Positions 37,059-46,422 of a stretch of DNA of 64,000 nucleotides are shown one piece after another. This stretch comes from Pseudomonas sp. R5(2019) (GTDB lineage: Bacteria > Pseudomonadota > Gammaproteobacteria > Pseudomonadales > Pseudomonadaceae). The notes below the pieces were generated by a model. That model was given only the letters and a program-made list of their open reading frames with translations, did no database searches and was not told where the DNA came from. Numbering within the stretch: the first letter of the stretch is position 1; every line of letters starts with the position of its first letter. The stretch lies in contig NZ_JAAAMT010000015.1 in NCBI RefSeq assembly GCF_009905435.1, positions 35,574-99,573 of the forward strand. Direction: 5' to 3'. The position numbers and the translations under genes are program-made.

Positions 37059-38738
37059 ATGGCTTTAACCGTAAACACTAACATCACGTCCCTGGGCGTT
37101 CAGAAGAACCTGAACAAGGCTGCCGACTCGCTGTCGACCTCCATGAGCCGCCTGTCCTCGGGCCTGAAAATCAACAGCGCTAAAGACGACGCCGCTGGCC
37201 TGCAAATCGCCAACCGTCTGACCAGCCAGATCAAAGGTCTATCGGTTGCTGTTAAGAACGCAAACGACGGTATTTCCATCGCGCAGACCGCTGAAGGCGC
37301 GATGCAAGAAACCACCAGCATCCTGCAGCGTATGCGTGAGCTGGCTCTGCAATCGGCGAACGGCTCGAACAGCGACGAAGATCGCAATTCTCTGCAACAA
37401 GAATTCACCGCGCTGACCGGTGAGCTGAACCGTATCTCCAGCACTACAACTTTTGGTGGTCGTAACCTGCTGGATGGTTCCTTCTCCAGCACAAGCTTCC
37501 AAGTCGGCTCCAGCGCAAACGAAACTATTTCGTTTGGCATGGGTGATATCAGTGCTACCGGTTTGAAAGGTACTTACAGTGAAGCGAAAGTAGCTGGTAC
37601 TTCTCTGACTGGCATGAATGCCACGGTGACTGGTTCGGCTTTGACTGGTCCAAGTGTCACAGGTTCGGTACTTGCTGACACCATGAGGGCCGGTGGAACC
37701 GGTCTTATTGCTGCTGATGCTGGTGTCCTCACCGTCAACGGTAAAACCGTAAACCTGCTTACAGGTGATACCGGTGATGTGATTGCATCTCGGATCAACG
37801 CTGATACAACAATTGGCGCAACCGCTGCTTGGGATGATCAAGCTAAGACGCTTACTGTTACATCAGACACTACTGCTGATCTCGTCATTGGTGGGGCTAA
37901 AGTTGCATCTGCAGGCCTGGCTGCTGCCACTACACCACTTAGTGTGCCTAAGGCAGGTGCAATTGAGGTTAATGGTCAAGCCATTGCTTGGACCGCAGGC
38001 GCAACGGTTGCTAGTGTTCTTACTGCAATCAAAACTGCACCAGGTATTCAAGATGCAGTCCTGAATAGTGAAGGTCGTATCGAGCTGACCTCTAAAGATG
38101 GATATAGCGGTGTTGATATATCGGACAAAACTGGTGGGTCGTTGGCGCAATTGGGGTTGACCGCAGGTGCGACCACCTCGAAGCTGAAAGCTGATACTTC
38201 TGTGACTATCAATAATATTGAAGTTAAATTCAATAAAGGTGACGATATGGAAGCTATCGTTTCTGCAATAAATAGCTCCAGCACAGGTGTTACTGCTACT
38301 AAGAATAGTAATGGTAACCTGGCGCTTTCTGCCGACAAAAATATCGCTATCGCCGCAGGTAGTAAGGGTTCCCCTGCTAGCTTGGGCTTGACTGCTGCGA
38401 CCACTGACGCAGTGACCATGGATACCAAGGTTTCCAACTTGAGTATTCTGGATGCGGCAAGTTCGCAGCAAGCGATTCAGGCCTTGGACGGTGCAATCGA
38501 ACAAGTAGATAGCCAGCGCGCTCAGCTTGGTGCGGTCCAAAACCGTTTTGATAGCACTGTATCCAACCTGCAGAGCATTTCCGAAAACTCCACTGCTGCT
38601 CGCAGCCGTGTTCAGGATGCCGACTTCGCATCGGAAACTGCCGAGCTGACCAAGCAACAAACCCTGCAGCAAGCCTCCACCGCTATCCTGTCTCAGGCTA
38701 ACCAACTGCCATCATCGGTTCTGAAGCTGCTTCAGTAA
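37059..38738 (+). CDS. fliC: Flagellin
   Basis: A 559-residue flagellin. The conserved N-terminal D0/D1 part ([25 protein letters not shown]...[22 protein letters not shown]) and the C-terminal part ([54 protein letters not shown]...VLKLLQ) are typical. The middle (about residues 165-465) is the variable surface domain. This stretch is visibly richer in A/T (for example around 38200-38400), with codons rarely used by its neighbours. That suggests exchange by recombination. AACGAGG precedes the ATG; a terminator follows. Confidence 0.97.
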   Translation: MALTVNTNITSLGVQKNLNKAADSLSTSMSRLSSGLKINSAKDDAAGLQIANRLTSQIKGLSVAVKNANDGISIAQTAEGAMQETTSILQRMRELALQSANGSNSDEDRNSLQQEFTALTGELNRISSTTTFGGRNLLDGSFSSTSFQVGSSANETISFGMGDISATGLKGTYSEAKVAGTSLTGMNATVTGSALTGPSVTGSVLADTMRAGGTGLIAADAGVLTVNGKTVNLLTGDTGDVIASRINADTTIGATAAWDDQAKTLTVTSDTTADLVIGGAKVASAGLAAATTPLSVPKAGAIEVNGQAIAWTAGATVASVLTAIKTAPGIQDAVLNSEGRIELTSKDGYSGVDISDKTGGSLAQLGLTAGATTSKLKADTSVTINNIEVKFNKGDDMEAIVSAINSSSTGVTATKNSNGNLALSADKNIAIAAGSKGSPASLGLTAATTDAVTMDTKVSNLSILDAASSQQAIQALDGAIEQVDSQRAQLGAVQNRFDSTVSNLQSISENSTAARSRVQDADFASETAELTKQQTLQQASTAILSQANQLPSSVLKLLQ

Positions 38739-38759
38739 TCTCGGCACCTGGTAATTGAC

Positions 38760-38795
38760 GGAAGGGCGCGTCGATGCGCGCCCTTCCGTTTTTAC
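38760..38795 (+). terminator. Intrinsic terminator after fliC
   Basis: An 11-bp stem GGAAGGGCGCG / CGCGCCCTTCC with a 6-base loop, followed by GTTTTT. It ends the fliC transcript before flaG. Confidence 0.88.
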
Positions 38796-38815
38796 GTTTG
38801 TGAGGGGTGATGGTC

Positions 38816-39157
38816 ATGGACATGAGCGTCAAGCTAAATCTGTCTTACCCTGCGCCGGTTGCGCAAGATGGTCCGTCGGTCAAGCCCGGGGTGGCCCTTA
38901 TACAGGCTGCGGTCGAAGAGACCGAGAAGCCTGAGCGGCTCGAGCTGGAAAAAGCAGTTAAAGATATTCAGGATTACGCCCAGGCGACTCGGCGCCAGCT
39001 GGATTTCTCGATCGACGACTCGACCGGCCAAGTAGTGGTCAAGGTTATCGCCACTCAGAGTGGCGAAGTCGTGCGGCAAATTCCCTCGGAAACAGCTCTC
39101 AAGCTTGCTCAGAGCTTGAATAATGGCGGCAGCCTGTTGTTCGACGAGCAGGCGTAG
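38816..39157 (+). CDS. flaG: FlaG-family flagellar protein
   Basis: A 113-residue protein with the FlaG domain at the C-terminus: LDFSIDDSTGQVVVKVIATQSGEVVRQIPSETALKLAQ. FlaG proteins affect filament length; in P. aeruginosa the equivalent gene also lies between fliC and fliD. I use the ATG at 38816, eight bases after GAGGGG; earlier GTG and ATG codons sit too close to that site. It may depend on fliC read-through, since only ~20 bp separate it from the fliC terminator. Confidence 0.88.
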   Translation: MDMSVKLNLSYPAPVAQDGPSVKPGVALIQAAVEETEKPERLELEKAVKDIQDYAQATRRQLDFSIDDSTGQVVVKVIATQSGEVVRQIPSETALKLAQSLNNGGSLLFDEQA

Positions 39158-39158
39158 T

Positions 39159-39174
39159 TGGCACAAGAATTGTT
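39159..39174 (+). promoter_or_regulatory. Possible sigma-54 promoter before fliD
   Basis: TGGCACAAGAATTGTT keeps the -24 half well (TGGCAC) but has GT where the -12 half needs GC. It lies 64 bp before fliD. Activity is uncertain because the GC pair is usually essential. Confidence 0.35.
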
Positions 39175-39237
39175 GGGACGCTGCTTTGTGTCGTCTTTCG
39201 TCAATAAAGCGGCGGCCACCGAATAAGGAGAGTGAAG

Positions 39238-40599
39238 ATGGCAGGTACAACCGTCAGCGGTATCGGTTCAGGGATCGACACACAGTCGATCGTGACAGCG
39301 TTGGTCAACTCTGAGAAGGCGCCAAAGCAGGCACAGATCGATGCCCAGACTAAGACAGCCACGACTAGTTTGTCAGCCATCGGCACTATCAAAAGCGCAC
39401 TGGATGCTTATCGGACTGCAATCGACAAGCTCAACACCACGACAAACTTCAGTGGTTTGACTGGGGCTTCTTCGGATAAGGATGTCGCGAAGGTTACGGT
39501 GGGTGATGCCGCATCCAGTGGCAACTACAGCCTCGAAATCACTCAATTGGCAACAGCTTCCAAGATTGCCAGTCAGGTATATGCGGGCGGTGCCAAGTCA
39601 GTAGTCAATGACACCGGATCTTCGACCACGCTTACGATTGGACAGGGTGATGCCACCTATAGCGCGACGATCGCTGCAGGCGCGACGTTGGAAGAAGCTC
39701 GTGAATCGATTAATAGCCAGTTGCAGGGCAAGGGTATCAGCGCCAACGTGCTGACAGATGCTTCAGGCTCGCGGCTGGTATTTACCTCGACCAAAATGGG
39801 AGCGGGTACAGAGCTCACGCTGGGTGGTGGCTCCGAATTGGCCTCGGACTTCACCATAGTTGCGACGCCGCAAAACGCTAAGTACAAGCTTGATTCGATG
39901 GAGCTGGAAGCGAACTCCAATACTGTCACCGAGGCGGTCAGCGGTCTGACAATCGAACTGACGAAAGAGGGGAAATCGACCCTTTCGGTGGCGACCAGCA
40001 CTGATACATTGAAAACATCGGTTCAATCTTTTGTCACCGCCTATAACACGCTGATGACTGCCATAAACGCCCAGACGAAAGTGACGGCGGGAACAGGGGG
40101 TAGTGACGCGCCGACTGCGGCTGCGCTGACCGGGGACGCCACTATGCGGGCGTTGGTTTCCACTATTCGCAGCGAGCTGACTAGTCCAAATGGGGCGGGA
40201 GCGCTTCAGACTTTGTCCCAGCTAGGCATCAACACGGTTCAAAAGACCGGTTTGCTTGAGCTCAATAGCACCAAGTGGGACAAGGCCGTCAAAACCTACG
40301 GCACCGATATTGCGGGCATGTTTACGGGAAAGAACGGGTTGCTCACTCGTATGAGCTCCATTACCGAGAACTACACCAAGACTAACGGTATTCTGGCCAC
40401 CCGCCAGACAAACATCACCAATCAACTGTCCGATATCACTAAGGCCCAGGAAGCGCTCGATCGCCGGATCGAAACCATGACCACAACGCTATCGGCTAAA
40501 TACAATGCCATGGATACCTTGGTCGCCCAGCTCAATGCCACGAGCTCCAGCATCATGACCACCCTCAATGCGCTAAACAAAGTCGACAGCGACAGTTGA
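39238..40599 (+). CDS. fliD: Flagellar filament cap protein
   Basis: A 453-residue filament cap. The N-terminus MAGTTVSGIGSGIDTQSIVTALVNSEKAP and the C-terminal coiled-coil part (LSDITKAQEALDRRIETMTTTLSAKYNAMDTLVAQLNATSSSIMTTLNAL) identify FliD. It caps the filament tip so flagellin can polymerise, and may bind mucin or surfaces. The ATG at 39238 is seven bases after AAGGAG; a GTG two codons earlier is less likely. The middle is variable. Confidence 0.95.
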   Translation: MAGTTVSGIGSGIDTQSIVTALVNSEKAPKQAQIDAQTKTATTSLSAIGTIKSALDAYRTAIDKLNTTTNFSGLTGASSDKDVAKVTVGDAASSGNYSLEITQLATASKIASQVYAGGAKSVVNDTGSSTTLTIGQGDATYSATIAAGATLEEARESINSQLQGKGISANVLTDASGSRLVFTSTKMGAGTELTLGGGSELASDFTIVATPQNAKYKLDSMELEANSNTVTEAVSGLTIELTKEGKSTLSVATSTDTLKTSVQSFVTAYNTLMTAINAQTKVTAGTGGSDAPTAAALTGDATMRALVSTIRSELTSPNGAGALQTLSQLGINTVQKTGLLELNSTKWDKAVKTYGTDIAGMFTGKNGLLTRMSSITENYTKTNGILATRQTNITNQLSDITKAQEALDRRIETMTTTLSAKYNAMDTLVAQLNATSSSIMTTLNALNKVDSDS

Positions 40600-40674
40600 T
40601 TTCGACGTGTGTAAGAAGCCCGGTCGCGGTCGCCACTGGTGCCTCGGCTTTGTCATTTTAGCTTGGCAATTTCT

Positions 40675-40701
40675 TAAAGTTTTGTGCGAAACCGTCGATA
40701 C
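40675..40701 (+). promoter_or_regulatory. Sigma-28-type promoter for fliS
   Basis: TAAAGTTT (40675-40682, identical to the consensus -35), an 11-base spacer, and GTCGATAC (40694-40701). The layout is the same as that of the flgM promoter. The start of transcription would be about 50 bp before fliS. Confidence 0.7.
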
Positions 40702-40758
40702 AAAAGGTATGAGACGAGTTATTTCTCCCCACTATCCAAGCGTTAACGAGGTAGAACC

Positions 40759-41154
40759 ATGCACCCGATGAAAGCCCTTCGGCAGTATCAGAAGGTCAAC
40801 TCCCACGCACAGATATCCGAGGCCAGCCCGCACCGGCTGATCCAGATGTTGATGGAAGGTGGCCTGGATCGCATGGCCCAGGCCAAGGGCGCCTTCGCTC
40901 GTGGTGATATCGCCACCAAAGGCCTGATGCTCGGCAAGGCTGCCGACATCATGATCGGCCTGCGTGATGGTATCGATAAAGAAAAGGGCAGCGCCGAAGA
41001 GTTGGAGCGTTTGGACAGCCTGTACGAGTACATGACCAACCGCCTCATCGAAGCCAACCTGCGCAACGACATGGCCATAGTCGATGAAGTCATGGGCCTG
41101 CTCGTCACCATCAAGACCGGCTGGGACCAGATCGCCAATACCCCCATCGAGTAA
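40759..41154 (+). CDS. fliS: Flagellin export chaperone
   Basis: A 131-residue all-helical protein beginning MHPMKALRQYQKVNSHAQISEASPHRLIQMLMEGGLDRMAQAKGA, the FliS hallmark. It binds the flagellin C-terminus in the cytoplasm to prevent early assembly. It stands 159 bp after fliD with its own sigma-28-type promoter. It is followed by a FliT-like gene 27 bp downstream. Confidence 0.95.
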   Translation: MHPMKALRQYQKVNSHAQISEASPHRLIQMLMEGGLDRMAQAKGAFARGDIATKGLMLGKAADIMIGLRDGIDKEKGSAEELERLDSLYEYMTNRLIEANLRNDMAIVDEVMGLLVTIKTGWDQIANTPIE

Positions 41155-41181
41155 ACAACACCGCATCTCGAGGATTTCACC

Positions 41182-41475
41182 GTGAGTGCACTGCAACGTA
41201 TCGAACAAACCCGCGATGCCCTGCTCGATGCATTGCATGCGCGCGACTGGCAAGCCATCAGCGAGCTGGACCTGGCCTGCCGAGAGTGTGTCGAAAAGGT
41301 GCTGGATGAGCAGCCGGTCAACGAGCAGCAGCTGCGTGAAAACCTCGAGGAGCTTCTCAACGTCTATCGGCAACTTATTGAAATAACTTCAGGTGAGCGT
41401 CAGGCCGCAGCCGACGAGATGTCGCACCTCAACCATGCGCAGAAGGCGACAAAGGTTTACCATTTGTTCCGCTGA
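41182..41475 (+). CDS. fliT: FliT-like flagellar chaperone
   Basis: A 97-residue helical protein (MSALQRIEQTRDALLDALHARDWQAISELDLACRECVEKVL...). It starts at GTG with GAGGATTTCACC upstream. Small helical size and position directly after fliS fit FliT, the FliD chaperone and regulator. Sequence identity to enteric FliT is not obvious by eye, so the symbol rests mainly on context. Confidence 0.65.
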   Translation: MSALQRIEQTRDALLDALHARDWQAISELDLACRECVEKVLDEQPVNEQQLRENLEELLNVYRQLIEITSGERQAAADEMSHLNHAQKATKVYHLFR

Positions 41476-41509
41476 CAGGTTGATGCAAAAAATGTAACGC
41501 GCCATAAAT

Positions 41510-41538
41510 TTGACTGTGTACACTTTTTTGACTTAACT
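41510..41538 (+). promoter_or_regulatory. Possible sigma-70 promoter for fleQ
   Basis: TTGACT (41510-41515), a 17-base spacer and TTAACT (41533-41538). The -10 is poor (three of six). A palindrome GTGTACAC lies within the spacer, and a second TTGACT follows at 41528. Downstream are 106 bases of leader before the fleQ ATG. Confidence 0.3.
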
Positions 41539-41644
41539 AGTGGCTGTTTACCTACATCGGACGTCAATCTGTTACGCGACCGTTACGAAGTCCGAGCTTG
41601 CCCTGCCCGCAGGGTGCCGAGTTAACCAGGGAAGTTGCTATTGC

Positions 41645-43120
<1,476 letters not shown>

Positions 43121-43143
43121 ACACCTGCCCGGCATCATTCTCT

Positions 43144-43327
43144 TGTAGGAGCGGACCTGGCCGCGATGGGTCGCGCAGCGGCCCCGGCGATCCTGGATAC
43201 CGCACCTGCAACCTGCAACCTGCAACCTGCAACCTGCAACCTGCAACCTGCAACCTGCGCATAGGCATAGATGTCACTGGTTTCTGGGGCCGCTACGCGG
43301 CCCATCGCGGCCGGGTCCGCTCCTACA
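43144..43327. repeat. REP doublet, arm type B, with an internal 7-bp tandem array
   Basis: TGTAGGAGCGGACCTGGCCG at 43144 and CGGCCGGGTCCGCTCCTACA ending at 43327 form the arms. The long loop holds the heptamer array. It ends 12 bp before the sigma-54 site for fleS. Confidence 0.85.
43203..43258 (+). repeat. Heptanucleotide tandem repeat (AACCTGC)
   Basis: Seven perfect copies of AACCTGC run from 43210 to 43258, preceded by one degenerate copy (CACCTGC). It sits in the loop of a REP doublet between fleQ and fleS and is a likely variable-number repeat. Confidence 0.95.
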
Positions 43328-43338
43328 AGAGGTCGGCC

Positions 43339-43354
43339 CGGCACGGCTATTGCT
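43339..43354 (+). promoter_or_regulatory. Sigma-54 promoter for fleS-fleR
   Basis: CGGCACGGCTATTGCT matches the consensus TGGCACG-N4-TTGCT at all but the first base. It lies 53 bp before the chosen fleS start, immediately after the REP element. Confidence 0.8.
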
Positions 43355-43407
43355 AAAGCTCTCTGCAACGGACCGTTTTATGACGGTCAGCCATGAGAGA
43401 GAGCCCG

Positions 43408-44616
43408 ATGCCACAGTCCGCCATTCTGATCTCCGATCCTCAGGAAGGGCCGCAGTCCGTGGAGCAGGCCAGTCGTCAGGGGCTTGAACAGGCCTTTGAG
43501 CTGTTCAGCCAGATGTCGGCCCAGCTCAGTGACTCCTACAACCTGCTCGAAGCCCGGGTCACCGAACTCAAGGGTGAGCTGGCGGTGGTCAGTGCGCAGC
43601 GCATGGCGGAGCTGGCCGAGAAGGAGCGCCTGGCCAATCGCTTGCAACACCTGCTCGACCTGCTGCCCGGCGGCGTGATTGTCATCGACGGCCAGGGCGT
43701 GGTGCGTGAGGCCAACCCCGCGGCTATCGACCTGCTCGGCCAGCCGCTGGTGGGCGAGTTGTGGCGTGCGGTGATTGCCCGCTGTTTTGCCCCGCGTGAG
43801 GATGACGGCCATGAAGTGTCGTTGCGTGATGGCCGTCGCCTGTCCATAGCAACCCGTTCGCTGGATGCCGAGCCCGGCCAGCTGGTGTTGCTCAATGACC
43901 TGACTGAAACCCGTCGTCTGCAGGATCAGCTGGCTCGCCATGAGCGGCTGTCATCGCTGGGGCGGATGGTCGCTTCCCTGGCTCATCAGATCCGCACGCC
44001 GCTGTCGGCGGCCATGCTCTATGCCGGCCACTTGAGCGAGCAGCCACTGCCTTTTGAAACCCAGCAGCGCTTTGCCATGCGCCTCAAGGAGCGCCTGCAC
44101 GAACTGGAACATCAGGTCCGTGACATGCTGGTCTTCGCCCGCGGCGAGCTGCCAATGACGGATCGATTGACCCCGCGCGCCTTGTTCGAAGCCCTGGAGG
44201 TGGCAGCCCAGGCGCAGGTGCAAGGCCTGGCGGTGCGCTGGCAGTGCGACCCTGTGGCGGGGGAGCTGCTGTGCAATCGCGACACCCTGGTCGGCGCCTT
44301 GCTCAATCTGCTGGAAAACGCCATTCAGGCCAGCGGCCAGGCCGTGCGCCTGAAGGTCCATCTCTACGCCCGTGGGCAAACCCTGCACCTGTGCATCAGC
44401 GACAACGGCGCCGGTATCGAGCCCGCGACGCTGGCCCGTCTGGGCGAACCCTTCTTTACCACCAAGGCGACCGGCACCGGCTTGGGTGTGGCGGTGGTCA
44501 TGGCCGTGGCCAAGGCGCATCAGGGCCGCCTGCGGTTGCGCTCGCGGGTTGGGCGCGGCACCTGCGCCCGGGTCGAGTTGCCGCTGATCGTGGCGCATCG
44601 GGAGGCGTTGTCGTGA
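43408..44616 (+). CDS. fleS: Flagellar sensor histidine kinase
   Basis: A 402-residue cytoplasmic kinase without membrane segments. A helical N-terminus is followed by a PAS-like domain (about 78-165; LLPGGVIVIDGQGVVREANPAA). The dimerisation domain has the phospho-acceptor His193 in SLAHQIRTPLS, and the ATPase domain has LLENAIQASG and GTGLGVAVV. With FleR it controls middle flagellar genes. The ATG at 43408 has GAGAGAG upstream; an ATG five codons earlier has none. It overlaps fleR by 4 bp. Confidence 0.95.
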   Translation: MPQSAILISDPQEGPQSVEQASRQGLEQAFELFSQMSAQLSDSYNLLEARVTELKGELAVVSAQRMAELAEKERLANRLQHLLDLLPGGVIVIDGQGVVREANPAAIDLLGQPLVGELWRAVIARCFAPREDDGHEVSLRDGRRLSIATRSLDAEPGQLVLLNDLTETRRLQDQLARHERLSSLGRMVASLAHQIRTPLSAAMLYAGHLSEQPLPFETQQRFAMRLKERLHELEHQVRDMLVFARGELPMTDRLTPRALFEALEVAAQAQVQGLAVRWQCDPVAGELLCNRDTLVGALLNLLENAIQASGQAVRLKVHLYARGQTLHLCISDNGAGIEPATLARLGEPFFTTKATGTGLGVAVVMAVAKAHQGRLRLRSRVGRGTCARVELPLIVAHREALS

Positions 44617-45977
44617 ACAACATCAAGGTCTTGCTGGTCGAGGATGACCGGGCCCTGCGCGAAGCGCTGGCTGACACTCTGGAGCTGGGTGGCTACCCGT
44701 ATCACGCCGTAGCCTGCGCTGAGGATGCCTTGCTGGCCGTCGCCGAGCAGGCCTTTGGCCTGGTGATCAGTGACGTCAATATGCCGGGCATGGACGGCCA
44801 TCGTTTGCTGGCGGCCTTGCGCGCCAGTCAGTCGCAGTTGCCGGTGTTGCTGATGACCGCCCATGGCGCGGTCGAGCGCGCGGTGGACGCCATGCGCCAG
44901 GGCGCGGTGGACTACCTGCTCAAGCCCTTCGAGCCGGCCACCTTGCTGGAACTGGTGGCCCGCCATGGCCTGGGTCGTGCGGCCCAGGGTGAAGGCGATG
45001 GGCCGGTGGCATTCGAGCCGGCCAGCGCCCAGTTGCTGGAGCTGGCCGCGCGGGTGGCACGCAGCGATTCCACGGTGTTGATCTCCGGCGAGTCCGGCAC
45101 TGGCAAGGAAGTGCTGGCCCGTTACATCCACCAGCAATCGCCACGCGCCGACCAGCCGTTTATCGCCATCAACTGCGCCGCGATTCCCGACAACATGCTC
45201 GAAGCGACGCTGTTCGGCCACGAAAAGGGCTCGTTCACCGGTGCCATTGCCGCTCAGGCCGGCAAGTTCGAGCAAGCCGATGGCGGCACCCTGTTGCTCG
45301 ATGAGATTTCCGAGATGCCGCTCGGCTTGCAGGCCAAGCTACTGCGCGTGTTGCAGGAGCGTGAAGTGGAGCGGGTAGGTGGGCGCAAGCCGATTGCCCT
45401 GGATATCCGCGTGGTCGCCACCACCAACCGCGACCTGGCGAGCGAAGTGGCGGCGGGGCGTTTCCGAGAGGACCTGTACTACCGTCTTTCCGTGTTTCCG
45501 CTGGCCTGGAAGCCGCTGCGCGAGCGCACGGCCGACATCCTGCCGTTGGCCGAGCGGCTGCTGGCCCACCACGTCAATAAAATGAAGCATGCCCCGGTAC
45601 GCCTGTCGGCCGCGGCGCGCGATTGCCTGACCGCCTACCCGTGGCCGGGTAACGTCCGGGAGCTGGACAATGCCCTTCAGCGGGCGTTGATCCTGCAGCA
45701 GGGCGGGGTGATCGAAGCGGCAGACTTCTGCCTGGCAGGCGTGCCGACCCTGGCCAGCACGCCTGCGCCCCAAGCCGTCGTCGAGGCTCCGGCCGGCTTG
45801 GGCGACGACCTGCGCCAGCGCGAATTCCAGTTGATCGTCGACACCCTGCGCAGCGAGCGCGGGCGCCGCAAGGAGGCCGCCGAGCGCCTGGGTATCAGCC
45901 CGCGTACCTTGCGCTACAAGCTGGCGCAAATGCGTGACGCCGGCATGGACGTCGAAGCCTGTTTGTATGCAACCTGA
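44613..45977 (+). CDS. fleR: Flagellar response regulator, sigma-54 activator
   Basis: A 454-residue NtrC-family regulator. The receiver domain has Asp54 in [12 protein letters not shown]. The AAA+ domain has Walker A GESGTGKE (159-166) and the sigma-54 contact loop as GSFTGA, a conservative variant of GAFTGA. A Fis-type helix-turn-helix is at the C-terminus ([21 protein letters not shown]). It starts at a GTG overlapping the fleS stop, with GGAGG upstream. It activates class III genes (hook, rod and junction). Confidence 0.96.
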   Translation: MNNIKVLLVEDDRALREALADTLELGGYPYHAVACAEDALLAVAEQAFGLVISDVNMPGMDGHRLLAALRASQSQLPVLLMTAHGAVERAVDAMRQGAVDYLLKPFEPATLLELVARHGLGRAAQGEGDGPVAFEPASAQLLELAARVARSDSTVLISGESGTGKEVLARYIHQQSPRADQPFIAINCAAIPDNMLEATLFGHEKGSFTGAIAAQAGKFEQADGGTLLLDEISEMPLGLQAKLLRVLQEREVERVGGRKPIALDIRVVATTNRDLASEVAAGRFREDLYYRLSVFPLAWKPLRERTADILPLAERLLAHHVNKMKHAPVRLSAAARDCLTAYPWPGNVRELDNALQRALILQQGGVIEAADFCLAGVPTLASTPAPQAVVEAPAGLGDDLRQREFQLIVDTLRSERGRRKEAAERLGISPRTLRYKLAQMRDAGMDVEACLYAT

Positions 45978-46000
45978 TACTTAAGGCTGTTACACGGAGA

Positions 46001-46016
46001 TGGCACTCTTGTTGCT
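46001..46016 (+). promoter_or_regulatory. Sigma-54 promoter for the fliE operon
   Basis: TGGCACTCTTGTTGCT matches TGGCACG-N4-TTGCT except for one base. It is 62 bp before fliE. Confidence 0.85.
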
Positions 46017-46077
46017 AACACCTGCGTGACGGCTGTGGGAAGCGTCAAAAAATTGCGGGCCGTCGGAGAGTTGATCA

Positions 46078-46407
46078 ATGAGCCAAGGTGTTGAATTCAA
46101 TCGCTTGATGTTGGACATGCGGGCCATGCAAATGGACGCCATGGCCCAGCCAAAATCAGCTGTGCAAGCGCCTGAAGTCGGCTCCAGCAGCTTTGCCGAG
46201 CTGCTTGGCCAGGCGGTCAACAAAGTCAACGACACCCAGCAGGCCTCCAGCCAATTGGCCACCGCCTTTGAAGTCGGCAAGAGCGGCGTCGACCTGACCG
46301 ACGTGATGATCGCTTCGCAAAAAGCCAGTGTCTCATTCCAGGCCATCACCCAGGTTCGCAACAAATTGGTCCAGGCGTACCAGGACATCATGCAGATGCC
46401 GGTTTAA
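46078..46407 (+). CDS. fliE: Flagellar hook-basal body protein (MS ring-rod junction)
   Basis: A 109-residue protein with the FliE C-terminal block [45 protein letters not shown]. It links the MS ring to the rod and is needed early in export. GGAGAGTTGATCA precedes the ATG. First gene of the fliEFGHIJ operon, 15 bp before fliF. Confidence 0.95.
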   Translation: MSQGVEFNRLMLDMRAMQMDAMAQPKSAVQAPEVGSSSFAELLGQAVNKVNDTQQASSQLATAFEVGKSGVDLTDVMIASQKASVSFQAITQVRNKLVQAYQDIMQMPV

Positions 46408-46422
46408 GGACGAGAGTGAGAC

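Noticed and set aside
41540..41644. Longer fleQ start
   Set aside because: The extra 35 residues are not part of the known FleQ N-terminus and no ribosome site supports them.
43203..43258. CRISPR array
   Set aside because: The unit is a contiguous 7-bp tandem without spacers.
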